Shown here in pieces: positions 49,801 through 60,700 of a stretch of DNA of 64,000 nt. The stretch is from positions 14,807,335 through 14,871,334 of the forward strand of contig NC_088297.1 of the NCBI RefSeq assembly GCF_032854445.1. The letters run 5' to 3'. Under the pieces are notes generated by a model. It saw only the letters and a program-made list of their open reading frames with translations. It had not been told where the DNA came from and ran no database searches. This DNA is from Liolophura sinensis. Lineage: Eukaryota; Mollusca; Polyplacophora; Chitonida; Chitonidae. Each line of letters opens with the position of its first letter. The first letter of the stretch is position 1. Made by a program: the position numbers and the translations under genes.

Positions 49801-52800
49801 CCTCACTGGAACATCCGCCCAAATACACCAGACTTGCTGCCTTACTGGAACACACTCTCAAACACACCAGGCATGGTGCCACACTGGGGTTTAATGCCAG
49901 ACACACCAGGCATGCTGCATAATTCTGCCAAACGCAGTGGGGTTGTGCCTCACTGGAACACCATGCCAGGTATCAGACCTGAAGCAAAAATGCTGTAGCA
50001 TGTCAGCCATCACAGTTTATCTGTTAGTCTTGACACTGGGGATATAGTCATGACGCTGTTTTAATACTGAATAAAGTCTGCTGTGAATTAGATGGCCATG
50101 ATATGGCTGCAGTGTTGCTGATGCGGTGTACAGCTATAAACATTCATTCACTGACTCAAGCCTATTGTTTTGATGGTCGTTGTTTCAGTGTTGATGAACA
50201 CCCTGTCCCCGAGGAATGCGCTATCAAAGTGTACAAGACAACGCTGAATGAGTTCAAGACCAGAGAGAAATATGTTCACGGGGATCATAGATTTATCAGG
50301 GACGACTACAAGAAGTTCAACCCTCGCAAAATCATCAGAATTTGGGCCGAGAAAGAAACATGTAATTTGAATAGGTAAGGTCATGTTTGTATTAGGTCAT
50401 GTTAAATGTCTCCAGTGCATTTGGTGCAGACAGTTGCCGGCCATCTTTGTTTGCCTTCGATTTTTTGTTTACTTTCTGGAAAGGCTGAGAATACAACGCT
50501 TCAGTAGATCAGCCTTATATCTTACACTTAAAGCCATACTCTCTTTAGAAAGGTCAAATTTGAAGGAAAAAAAATGGTGTAGCCATTCAACTTTTTATAG
50601 TGTTTTTGAATTTGGTGTGAGTCAGTGGCCTGTGATATAATGTTTTATGAATGTGACGTCCAACACATCAGGGTGTCAGACGATTTCCTCATACATGTCA
50701 CTGAATATGCTACCGGTAGTGGTCAAAAGGACAAATGGAACGAAAAGAGGGAGGACATTTGCAATGACAGTTTATACACTTTATGTATCAAAGTTAAAGA
50801 TGCCTTTTGCCATCAGCTACCATATAACATTCAAAATGTATGATACAAAGACATTTACCTTCACTCATAGCGTACATAGAAGGATTAAGGTACGGCAGTC
50901 AAAATGTAATTTGATTGTCACTGTTCCTTTTACAGAATGAGGAAATTCAACATTCCGTGTCCATCCGTAGTGGCTCTGAAGAAGCATGTGCTGGTGATGT
51001 CATTTGTTGGCAAGGACCAGAAACCAGCGCCAAAACTCAAGGAAGTTCGTCTCCCCACAGAACTCTGGCAGGACGCTTATGAACAGACAGTCACGGTGAG
51101 ATAATAAAGAGACTGGTGACAGTTCAATATTTCTAATTCGAAATACTGAAGGAAAAAAAGGCTGAATTTTTTGGTGTTTTACATATATGACAGCAGTCAG
51201 CATTATAGTGGGAGGAGGGGCCTCCGTGGCTCAGTTGGTTAGCGCGCCAGCGCAGCGTAATGACCCAGGAGTCTCTTACCAATGCGGTTGCTGTGAGTTG
51301 GCTTCCTCTCCGGCCGTAGGTGGGAAGGTCTGTCAGCAACCTGCGGATGGTCGTGGGTTTTCACCAGGCTCTGTCTGGTTTCCTCCCTTCATAATGTTGG
51401 TCGCCGTTGTATAAGTGAAGTATTCATGAGTACGGCGTAAACACTAATCAGATAAACAAATGATAATAGTGGGAGGAAAGCTGACTTCCATATACTGGCC
51501 ATATTTATACTTTTGTGTTTTAAAAGACACATTGATGTGAGGATGTGCTTCATCAAAGATTACTTTAGAAATGACGTTCACTACCTCTCCTTGAGCTTTG
51601 TCTTCTCTACTTGCACATTGCCAGATTTATACATGTGCACTGTACATGGAAGATAAAGTTGTTGTTGAAATCTTTTTTTAAACAGCAAAAAAAAAAAAAG
51701 TCTTTATTTACTTCACAGGCAATGAAGACTCTACACAACAGATGTTTACTGGTGCACGCAGATTTGAGCGAGTACAATTTATTGTGGCATGAAGAGAAAG
51801 TTTGGTTTATTGATGTCAGCCAGGCTGTGGACGTACAACACCCTAAAGCATTTGAGTTCCTCTACAGAGACTGTATCAACATTGTCACGGTAAGAACGGT
51901 TTCAGGCGCTGATTAAGTTTGAGGAAAAAAGGTTTGATATGTCTTAATCAACAAAACAAAGTCACTGTACTTAACCTAAAATTGTTCTTCATCCCAAGAG
52001 TTGTGTTGACCGTGGAAGGTGTTTTCAAGTTTATTTGGAAAGTATGATGAAATTGTACTGAAATAATTTTGAGTTTCGGCATGAACAGTAATATTTTATC
52101 CCCTGTTTTTGTCTCTAAAGAACTTTTTTTCAGGAAACTTTCAAGAGCAGATATTTCTTATAGAAAGAGTTTGGTTGGTAGATAGAGTGATATCTTGCTG
52201 AAAAAAACAAAAAGAGATTTAATATCACAACTTCATGGCTTCCATAGCACAACTTCATGGCTTCCATAGCACAACTTCATGGCTTCCATACATGCACTTG
52301 TTGGGGGAGAATTTTTAGGTCATATCTAACCTTCAGAAGAATTATCTTATCATAGTCGACTTACGACCTCGTGATCTATTTCAGTTTTTCAAGAAGCAGG
52401 GCGTGTACGATGTTCCCACCCCAGAGGCTTTGTTCAATGACATCACAGACCTGAGTCTGAAGGGGGAAGGAGAGGTTTTCTTGATAGAGGTATGGGAATG
52501 TCCCTTGATGTAAGGCATTTTCTACATACTGTAAAGCTTCAACCCTTTCAACCTCTGAAGTGGAATTTATATCTACAGCTGTTGTGCAAATGACACCAGA
52601 AATGATTTGCTTGTGTCACTAAAGATGGAAGCTTCATAAAACCTTGCAAAGCCCATAGTTCTATCAGAATGTTTCCAAATATTACTTGCAGAGATGTTTG
52701 AAAAGGTCAAAGAATTAGGGTAAATGTACTTAAAAAGGATTTTTTCTAAATAGGGTGACAAGGTTTTGAAACACATGAAAAAGAAAATTCTCTGATACAT

Positions 52801-53314
52801 GTACATGTGTAGTTGAGGGATTTTAGATGTGATTTATTAGAGAATTGCTCTATCATTCGGTTTGGATAGTCGGTTAAATTTTTTCCCATCCAGTCTATTA
52901 ACATAGGCCATTCACTTAATAATGGGTCTGAATGCAAGACGACATCAACTTTATGTAGGATGTTACAACTGGTGTACAGTTTTATGCAGATTAAGTCACA
53001 AAATAGTATTGGTTTCAAACACTTTATAGAAACTCCTGAGAGCATTATTCTATGGAAGAACAGGACATGAGCAAAATTATGATATAATTGGCATTTCTTT
53101 TCATTTTTCAACTCAGATTTGTCGCTATGAACAAGATCGTTCAAAGAGCATCACATTTCGTGCTAAAGAATTCTCAAAGAAAGAATATGCGTTTGACTAC
53201 TTCTTCGAGGAGTCAGTGAAGGAGAAAAAATCAGCTTTGGCGCATGTCACTTTGTCAGACAGTGAAGAAGATTCACCTCCTGAAGCAGAAGAGGATGAGG
53301 AAGCAAGGGAATGA
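43838..53314 (+). CDS. RIOK3: RIO-family atypical serine/threonine kinase RIOK3
   Basis: Eleven phase-consistent exons: 43838-44037, 45296-45465, 45908-46003, 46425-46537, 47604-47747, 48679-48806, 50189-50374, 50936-51095, 51719-51889, 52385-52489 and 53117-53314. The product is 556 aa (human about 519). The start is the first ATG of the frame. The N-terminal extension has the RIOK3-type CSFQDVMSEQLAVEL. The middle has GKGKNITTKHDAVICGR and HEKKEHSTAEHV. The kinase domain shows the P-loop GSISAGKES (267-275), Lys297 in CAIKVYK, hinge LVMSFVG, catalytic HADLSEYN (Asp414, Asn419) and metal-binding FIDVSQ (Asp431), so it looks active. In vertebrates RIOK3 acts in late 40S ribosome maturation and antiviral signalling. 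The C-tail is acidic (EEDSPPEAEEDEEARE). Introns carry SINEs, a foldback element and two notable tandem arrays. Confidence 0.97.
44327..44918. mobile_element. foldback element in RIOK3 intron 1
   Basis: Left arm 44327-44518 and right arm 44719-44918 are inverted copies. For example, GCAAATAAAAGACACCAACC on the left matches the reverse complement of GGTTGGTCTTTTATTTGC on the right. The spacer is about 200 bp. A related sequence (GATATAGGCAAGACAAG) occurs at 41035 and 44172. No reading frame. Confidence 0.75.
45666..45940 (+). repeat. tandemly duplicated 3' splice site upstream of RIOK3 exon 3
   Basis: Acceptor plus exon start, (T)TACAG|TGTCT..ATCATTCCT, occurs with exon-like starts at 45708, 45783, 45847 and the true 45908. 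A more degraded copy lies near 45671. Spacings are 75, 64 and 61 bp. Only the last copy leads into the open exon with a GTAAGT donor. Confidence 0.85.
46970..47018 (+). mobile_element. RUDI-like SINE tail fragment
   Basis: TTCTTGAGTATGTCATAAAA followed by an AAATAAATGAATAA tail, in RIOK3 intron 4. Confidence 0.6.
47148..47420 (-). mobile_element. RUDI-like SINE, full length
   Basis: Tail at left and tRNA-like head at right (GCTAACCAAGTGAGCCATGG), in RIOK3 intron 4. Confidence 0.9.
48252..48640 (+). mobile_element. third tRNA-headed SINE family
   Basis: Head GCTTCGGTGGCTTCGAGGTA with box B-like GGGATCAAACCCGGG, then a body ending in GAAAAATTGTTAAGTTCAAAG. A 3' relative lies at about 56640-56740. 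In RIOK3 intron 5. Confidence 0.7.
49483..49911 (+). repeat. 39-bp minisatellite, 11 units, in RIOK3 intron 6
   Basis: The unit encodes 13 residues in the open plus frame (MLPHWNILPNTPD alternating with LLPQWHTRSNTPG), so the array is really a 78-bp dimer. The open frame spans 49342-49998. The flanking RIOK3 exons 6 and 7 join in phase without it, so it is intronic. Confidence 0.93.
51227..51465 (+). mobile_element. RUDI-like SINE, full length with tRNA-like head
   Basis: Starts GGGCCTCCGTGGCTCAGTTG, box A-like TTAGCGCGCCAGCGCAGC, and ends CAGATAAACAAATGA. Internal deletion after GCTGTGAGTT. In RIOK3 intron 8. Confidence 0.9.
52226..52292. repeat. 22-bp tandem repeat, 3 units
   Basis: CACAACTTCATGGCTTCCATA repeated three times in RIOK3 intron 9. 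Confidence 0.95.
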
Positions 53315-53393
53315 ACTCTGCACGGTCCTTAAAACCATAGGATCAATATTTCCTTAAATCATGTCTGCGCCGTTGTTCTTCAAGGGTATGGCT

Positions 53394-53575
53394 GACAGGC
53401 TGCATCAATGGATGGGCAGCTGGCTGGATCAGTGGATGGGAGGCCAGTTGTGTCGCTGGCAGGATGGCTTGCTGACTGGTTTGGTGGGCTTGCTGGCTGG
53501 CTTGTCGGCTGTCCAGTTGGCTGGCTGATTGAGTTGCTTGCTGACTGGTTGGCTTGCCGGCTGGCAGACTGGTTT
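53394..53575. repeat. GGCTGGCT-rich low-complexity repeat, RIOK3 3' UTR
   Basis: Irregular TGGCTGGCTTGC-type units starting about 80 bp after the RIOK3 stop. Reading frames here (Gln/Ser/Pro-rich on minus) are artefacts. Confidence 0.8.
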
Positions 53576-54339
53576 AAACCAGATATCATGCTGACACATC
53601 ATAGTGGAAGTTGGCATGGTTTAAACCTACATTCAAATGACAGGTAATAGGAATGAATGTTCATAGTTTTTTTCTGTTTTAATGGAAAGGAGGAGGTATT
53701 GAACCTGTATCTGTACTGGTCCAGTTTCTCTTGGGAGTCGGATAAGGAACATTTTGGCATCACTTGTATCAATGTCATGACAGAGACAGTACTTTTGTGG
53801 TTAGGCAAAGGTTGATTTGCAATCTTCCAATATGAATACTCCCATATTTATCAGTACATGAACCTAGACCAACAATGAGCTGCTTATAGATGTTGTTTCC
53901 TTTACATTGCCAGATTTGAATATTCTGTTTGTACGTAAAAGTCTTAATAATTTTCTGTTTTTATTGTTTACTTTGTTTTGTTTTTTTTATTTGATCACAT
54001 TATTTTTCAGAATCATAAGATTTGGTTGTGGATTTTAAAAAACTTCATTAGTTAATACGTACAGCAGTGACTTTGTTCAAAGATATATCCACACAACATT
54101 TATATAGGAAGGATCTTGTGCTGCAAGTAAAGAATTGAGTTTCCTAATGCCTTCTACATTGTCTTAGGGACTGTTTTAGTGACTCTGCAATTGGCCAGAC
54201 AACATTTTACATTCTTTTTTACAAAATCATGTTGTCTTTTTTTTCAGTGTTATGACCATAACAAGTACAGCTTTGTATTACATTCCACTGAAATGGCCAT
54301 ACTTAAAAATTTTTTGTTGGTTGCCCAACCCTATGAGGT

Positions 54340-54345
54340 AATAAA
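54340..54345 (+). promoter_or_regulatory. candidate RIOK3 poly(A) signal
   Basis: AATAAA about 1.0 kb after the stop codon. Inferred from the motif alone. Confidence 0.35.
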
Positions 54346-54744
54346 GTAGGGTAAGCCAGTAAAGAAATTTTTGTTTCTATTCTGGTTAATGAAAAGGGTA
54401 TGCATTTTAAACAAGTAAATTTTGAAAGAAAAGTGAAAGCCCATTATACAATCCCCTCGACAAATTTATAATGATGGCCTCAATATTGCTGATGTGACAG
54501 AAACCATCTGGAGATTGTGGCCATATGTCAACATAATCAGCCACTGCCATTAGAACAGTCGATGTGTGGAAAGAGTTTAACTATAAATATACAAGGCTTT
54601 ATGTTCAGTCATGTACCACTTTATGTATTATGTTCACGGAAAGGAAATGCGGGATACGTAAACATTGACAGATTCCTAACGGGGATTCTATACCATAACA
54701 CAAGGGGCAGTTGTACATGTACGTTGTATCATGATAAACTTAGC

Positions 54745-54960
54745 CTAATTCCTCAACCTTTTCGCATATGAAAGAGCCACTTCCAGCGCAAAATATGCGC
54801 ATTTCTAATTTAATTTTGGAGTCATAACTACATTGGTTGGATCGGCTAATTTTTGGGGGCTTCACAGAAAGTGTAATTTTATTAATGTGCACAGAAATAA
54901 TGCCTTCAGAATGTGTCTGAACAAACACCTTGCAAACATGTGAAAACGGTTGAAGAATTA
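54745..54960. mobile_element. MITE-like element A5
   Basis: Left CTAATTCCTCAACCTTTTCG and right GTGAAAACGGTTGAAGAATTA are inverted. Same family as A1-A4. Confidence 0.7.
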
Positions 54961-55020
54961 CAGTTTGATTCGGACCACTTGATGATCAACATCTATCCCC
55001 TGTAGCGACAACTGCAATAC

Positions 55021-55176
55021 TTATTACATGTACATGTATGTGTAGGTTATTACATGTACATGTATGTGTAGGTTATTACATGTGCATGTATGTGTAGGTT
55101 ATTACATGTACATGTATGTGTAGGTTATTACATGTGCATGTATGTGTAGGTTATTACATGTGCATGTATGTGTTGG
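55021..55176. repeat. 26-bp tandem repeat, 6 units
   Basis: Units TTATTACATGTACATGTATG plus TGTAGG, with ACATGTRCATGT palindromic cores. Confidence 0.95.
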
Positions 55177-55379
55177 TTGTAATGGGTAAGGGACTCTTCA
55201 TAAGGTATGTGTGCTCCTGAGGATGGGAAAGTGTGTCAAGAAACTTTGTTCAAGATGGGCAAGATAGGGGCAGAGAGTGTCAAAAGTCCCCAGTTATGCA
55301 GATCTATTGACATTTAAACATACACTTGCACTATTAACAATACTATTGTTTGTAAATGACAAACAGTCAGTCAGCCAGA

Positions 55380-55482
55380 TGGGAGCCCGATGTCCTCCCA
55401 TCATAATGCTGGATGCCATGGTGTAAGTGAAATATTCTTGAGTACGACATTAAACATCAATCACAAAAATAAATAAACATGA
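55380..55482 (+). mobile_element. RUDI-like SINE 3' fragment
   Basis: From CTCCCATCATAATGCTGGAT to an AAATAAATAAA tail. Confidence 0.75.
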
Positions 55483-55891
55483 AGGACAATCCGATAAAAA
55501 GAAATTGTACATCCTTCACTGATTTTCTGCGGATCATGTGCAGAGCCTCCTCATAACCTATTTGGAGTATGAGACCATACATGGTTACAATTTTCTGTTT
55601 CCTCTGAAGAGCCTCCTAGTATATCCTGTTTGGGGGAAGAGTATGTTTTGTTACAAGTTTCTGTATCCTCTGAAGTACCCACCCCACCCCCCATATCCTG
55701 TGTGGGAGTCAAGATTTTGTTACAGGTTTCTGTAATCCTATCCTGTCTCTGGGATGAGTCAGGTTTTGTTACATTGTCAGTACATTTTTACAATTTTCTC
55801 TATACTTGTATCCCCTTTGGAGAAAGAGTCAGGGTATGGTTACAGTTTTCTCTGTCCTCTGAAGTACCCACTGAGGTTGTCTTTGGAAGAT

Positions 55892-56160
55892 TTTTTTTTT
55901 TTTTTTTGATTGGTGTTTTACGCCGTACTCAAGAATATATCACTTATACGACAGCAGCCAGCATTATGGTGGTTGGAAACCGAGCAGAACGCGGGGGAAA
56001 CCCTCAACCATCCGCAGGTTGCTGGCAGACCTTCCCACTTACGACCGGAGAGGAAGCCAGCATGAGCTGGACTTGAACTCACAGCGACCGCATTGTTGAG
56101 AGGCTCCTGGGTCATTATGCTGCGCTAGCGCGCTAACCGACTGAGCCACGGAGGTCCCTA
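55892..56160 (-). mobile_element. RUDI-like SINE, full length, 14-bp TSD
   Basis: TGTCTTTGGAAGAT is duplicated at 55878-55891 and 56161-56174. The tail here is a T-run. The intact tRNA-like head is at the right. Confidence 0.93.
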
Positions 56161-56815
56161 TGTCTTTGGAAGATCAAGACTGTTGAAATTTTTAATATTG
56201 TATGTGGAGGATATGCAGAGAATGTTTTCATGGTATGTGGTAACACCGTTCATGGAAAATAATGTATTTGTTACAGAATAAATTATTTCACCGTTACCAT
56301 ATCTTCTTGTGTGTTTGTAAATGTGACTGATGGAGATGCTGTTGTCTTAATGTGGCTTCTGGCCTCGAGGATATGAAATAGGCGAAAGAAATGTGCTAGA
56401 AACACTTGTTCCTTAAAAGTTTCTGTTTGGTAAATTATTACGGTAGAGGGCCCAGTTGTTCAAAACTGTTTAAGACTCAATACCAGATTTAACTTTAAAC
56501 CAAGTCTTCAGTTTAGTAATTTGCCCAAAAATAATTGTGTAACAGTGTGTTCAATATGAACTAAATTTGATGCTGTTATGCTTTGACTTTGGAATACTAC
56601 ATTTGCTGCTGAATTTGGCTAAAATCTCAAATATACTCGCCCTGCCACAAGACACAGTATATGACCACACATCTAACGACTCCTCCTCGTCATAGGACTG
56701 AAAAATTGCTAAGTACGAGACATAAAAACCCCAAGCATACGTCAACGCGCAATTCTCAGTCATCACACAATCGTGACAACAGTCAGCTAATGCTTATGAT
56801 TGTCTGGATGAAGTC
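56161..56815. other. no gene seen
   Basis: Contains a 3' fragment of the third SINE family at about 56640-56740. Confidence 0.4.
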
Positions 56816-57092
56816 GATTTATTTATTTTTATTTATTTGAGTGGTATTTCACGCCGTACTCGAGAATATTTCACTTACACGACTGCGGCCAGCATTATGG
56901 TGGGAGGAAACTGGGCAGAGTTCAGGGGAAACCCTAGGCCATCCAAAGTTTGCTGGCAGGCCTTCCCACATACGGTCTGAGAGGAAGCCAGCATAAACTG
57001 GACTTGAACTCACAGCGACCACATTGGTGAGAGGCTCCTGGGTCATTACGCTGCACTAGCGCGCTAACCAACTGAGCCTCACAGCCCCCTTT
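56816..57092 (-). mobile_element. RUDI-like SINE, full length
   Basis: Tail at left and tRNA-like head at right (GCTAACCAACTGAGCCTCAC). Confidence 0.9.
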
Positions 57093-57150
57093 GGATGCAG
57101 TTGACAGAGTAATAGAGTAAACAGAGACGAGTAAGAAAATTTTGTCATTT

Positions 57151-57156
57151 TTTATT
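57151..57156 (-). promoter_or_regulatory. candidate cathepsin B poly(A) signal
   Basis: AATAAA on the minus strand, about 640 bp after the cathepsin B stop. Confidence 0.4.
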
Positions 57157-57791
57157 GTGTGGCACAAGAAAAAGTATTCACTCTCAGAACTGTAGAAGAT
57201 GCACTGTACAAGGTAAGCAGGTTGTAATATTAAATACTATGTATAAACTGTAAATATGTAGAATTTGGAATGTGTAAATATGTCACCAGTAGAGACAATC
57301 ATTTAAGTACACACATGTATACATGACACTGAAATATATTTTCTTGATGACCTTTGACTAAAACTAACAAGACCACAAAATAAGGACACTTCACCAAGCT
57401 ACATGTAAACATAAACATCTATGTGTTTGCACCAACTTCTTCGAATTTTTAGGGTAGATGTAAGAGTGCTAACAGCAAAAATATTACATTTCTTTCTTTT
57501 TCTTTTTTTTTTTTCTGAAGAGTAGTGGTATTTACTTGTTATTTGTTAGATGGACTGGCCATGTGAGAAAAGAGAAAAATAAGTATTCCAGGTACAACTT
57601 ACAATCTATCCTGGCTAAAAAGAGAAAACCAGATGCCCCCACAAAAGAAACTTTTAAACATATATTGGATGGTACCAATGCATGGAAATATAATAAAATT
57701 TGTTTACAAAGAAGCACTTCATCAAAATTGATTTTGAGCATAAAAATCGACATACTGCTTAATTTACATAATCTGTTAAGAGTATTTTTCT

Positions 57792-60700
57792 TTAAACGCG
57801 AGGCTCTCCAGCAGTCACCTGGGACTCGATTCCACACTCGTCTTGTCCGCGAAGGATTTTGAAGAAACCTGAAACAATTGTAGACAAAGACTGAAAACAA
57901 ACATGGACGATGGAGAACTCCTTCCCACCTTCAGCACAGCGACCTCAAAGCTATGAATGTTCCCTTCAGTTCAATTCCCACACAGCACTTTTTCGGCGTA
58001 CATGTGCTCATTAAACACTTAGATAGTACCCAAGCATAGAAGAGTGACTGTTATACTGCGACTAAGTTCTCTTGGTACATGTACATCCAGTCAAGAGTCT
58101 TCTATCATATCATTACAAAAGCAGAGTGACCTCCCTTTGTTCCACACATTGGTGTTTTTACTTCAACCTTTGGCTCAACTTAACTCAAGACCAGTTTCTC
58201 AAAGATGTCCTACATGTATGCTTATCGCATGTATAGGACAATGGTACAGTAATAGTGACGTACAAAATACCACACTACAAAAGACAAACTGCTGTATTAG
58301 GGTGGTCTCACTATACCAGTATTCATTGTGGCAGATCACTATTCATAACTTTGAGCATCCCGGTTCCTCGCATAGACAATAAATGATGAATAGCCTGGAA
58401 CTAAATGCTGGCTTTTTTCTGATTTCTAAAGTTTAAAGAACTACAAGACAAAATATTTGAAGTTTAGGCACATTCTGATTATTTTTCCAGAAAAATTTCT
58501 TACCTAAAATCTATATTTTTCATTATTCATGTTAAATTCTTATTCAAGGCCTATCTCACCTCGGTTAAATTCGGTTTGATTTTGCCTCAGAAGATTTTTG
58601 GTGTTAACCTTTGGATCTTCTCCATACATATACGACTAATCATTTCATACAAGTTCATTTTAGGCTGCATGAAACTGTACTTGGGATAAATATTCTCCAG
58701 TTCTACAAGCATCAAGCAACTTAAAAATGTTCCTCTTAGTTGAATTTTCTTTCACACAGCTATCCATAAAGCAAATGAGAAACAAATTTCTCCCAAGAGA
58801 TGACGTCAACACGGGTAAAGCTCGGGTTGCTTCTATAGGCATTAAGGCCCAGTTTCACAAAGAAGTCGCACATGTACGATAATTGTACATATAGGACAAT
58901 GGTACAGTAATTGGGATGTAGCAAATATCGTACGACAAATGTACCATAAAAAAAGTGTTGAATGCTGCCTTGTGAAACTCGGCCTTTAGATTTGAACCTG
59001 ATTTTCATTTCTCCCTTGAAAGACTAAAAGCTCTATGTGTGAATAATAAAAAAAATCCTATTTTGGTAAGTCACCAGTTTAGCACTGTAAACAGTTTTAG
59101 AGATAAGACACAGTTTTGCTATTATGTATAAGACAGATTCACGATCCTGGGGCCTGTAAATTGGCCCCAAGCATGTGTGCCAAGCTAGTTATAAATTCCA
59201 AGGCTTTTCCTGGTTCAATTAGAGGCTTTTCCAGGCTTGTTAAGGTCCTGAAAAAGTTTAAATTATCAGGCTTTTAAAGGTTTTCAATTTGCAGGCTTTT
59301 CAAGGTTTTCAACTTTCCAGGATTTTCAATCTGTTTATTTTCCATGCTTTTAAAGCTTTTCAACTTCCAGGCTTTTCTAGGCCCTGTAAAAACCCTGTTA
59401 CTCTATCCACACACACTAACCGTTATCGCCCCAGTCTGAGTTCCAGGAGTTAGCGACCAGCCAGTATGGGGTGTTATTCTCGGTGCCCCAGCCGAGGATC
59501 TTGATAGCATGACCCCCAAGGGCTGCCCCAGACTCATGTTTATAGACACCTGAAAAACAGACACATACACTAAAATGAACATCAAAAATGCCCTTTTTAC
59601 ATGGCCAGAGTAATAAACTGGGTTAAACACAAAAGTCACTACATGTATGAGCAAGTCTGTCATCAGCCATAAGAAAACAATACAGCAATGAACTGGCCTA
59701 AATCTGACCACATGAAAAGACAAAATAATTTCAGTTTTGAAGTATATTTTATATTTCTTAATAACCTCCCTATTTTTACTAGGTATACTTTCCGTCAATA
59801 GTCCAGAATGATGCCACCAGAGAATACACTGGAATGCGAAACTGATTTAGCAGCCCCAGTTAGCAGTCTCCTCACAAACAAAGTTGTTTTGACAGATATT
59901 ATGAGAGCGACATTAACCACTGAAATAGATAGAAAATAAACATACCACTCTTGTAGTTGGGGAAGTCGGCATAGACGGTGAAGGCAGCCTCCACGGGTCC
60001 ATTTGTCATAATCTCTGTTTGAATCTGGGTAACTTCTCTCTTGATGGAGTATGCAGATGTACCTGTAACAACAACATTGGTCGCTTAGTTTTGAAACTTC
60101 AAGATTTACTTACAGGATACAAGAAAAAGGAATGCTGAAACAAAAATTAAGGTTTTAAGGGAAATGAAGAATGTCATGCAAAAAAGAAAAATTCACTTTC
60201 ACGCATATTTTACAGCTCTTAATTACCAGTTTTATGCATATTTTCTGTCAATATCGGTTGTCAGACATTTTCAAGAATGACGCAAAAACGAAGAACTTAA
60301 TGGGAACTTTGGCTGATTTTAAAATCCCTCATTTGGACCCTTAATTTACCACCACCCTCCTCCACCAAACAATTAAATTAACAGGTCTGCATGGAATGGC
60401 ATGCTTTGCCTTCACCAACTGTCACTCTGTTCTCAGCCTATGAAAAAGGGCAAGCTGCAGCACTGTATCTTGCCTTACTAACCCTACAATCTACGGTTCA
60501 ATAAGAACTCCTGTTTCCAACACTAAAAAATGAAATCTGCATTAATGCCATACATTCATATAGCCTCGTACCTGATTTGACTGGATGTACCCAAGTTTGA
60601 GGACGCATGTTTTCACTACAGCTATGTTTTGAGCCACCTTTCATACACTGGGTACCCCGTCAATCTCCACCTCTTCAACTGAAACCCGCCATATACTGCC

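Noticed and set aside
53380..53650. Gln/Ser/Pro-rich and Gly/Trp/Leu-rich frames after RIOK3
   Set aside because: Products of the GGCTGGCT simple repeat in the 3' UTR.
57536..57862. 108-codon plus-strand frame
   Set aside because: Partly antisense to the last cathepsin B exon and otherwise unsupported.
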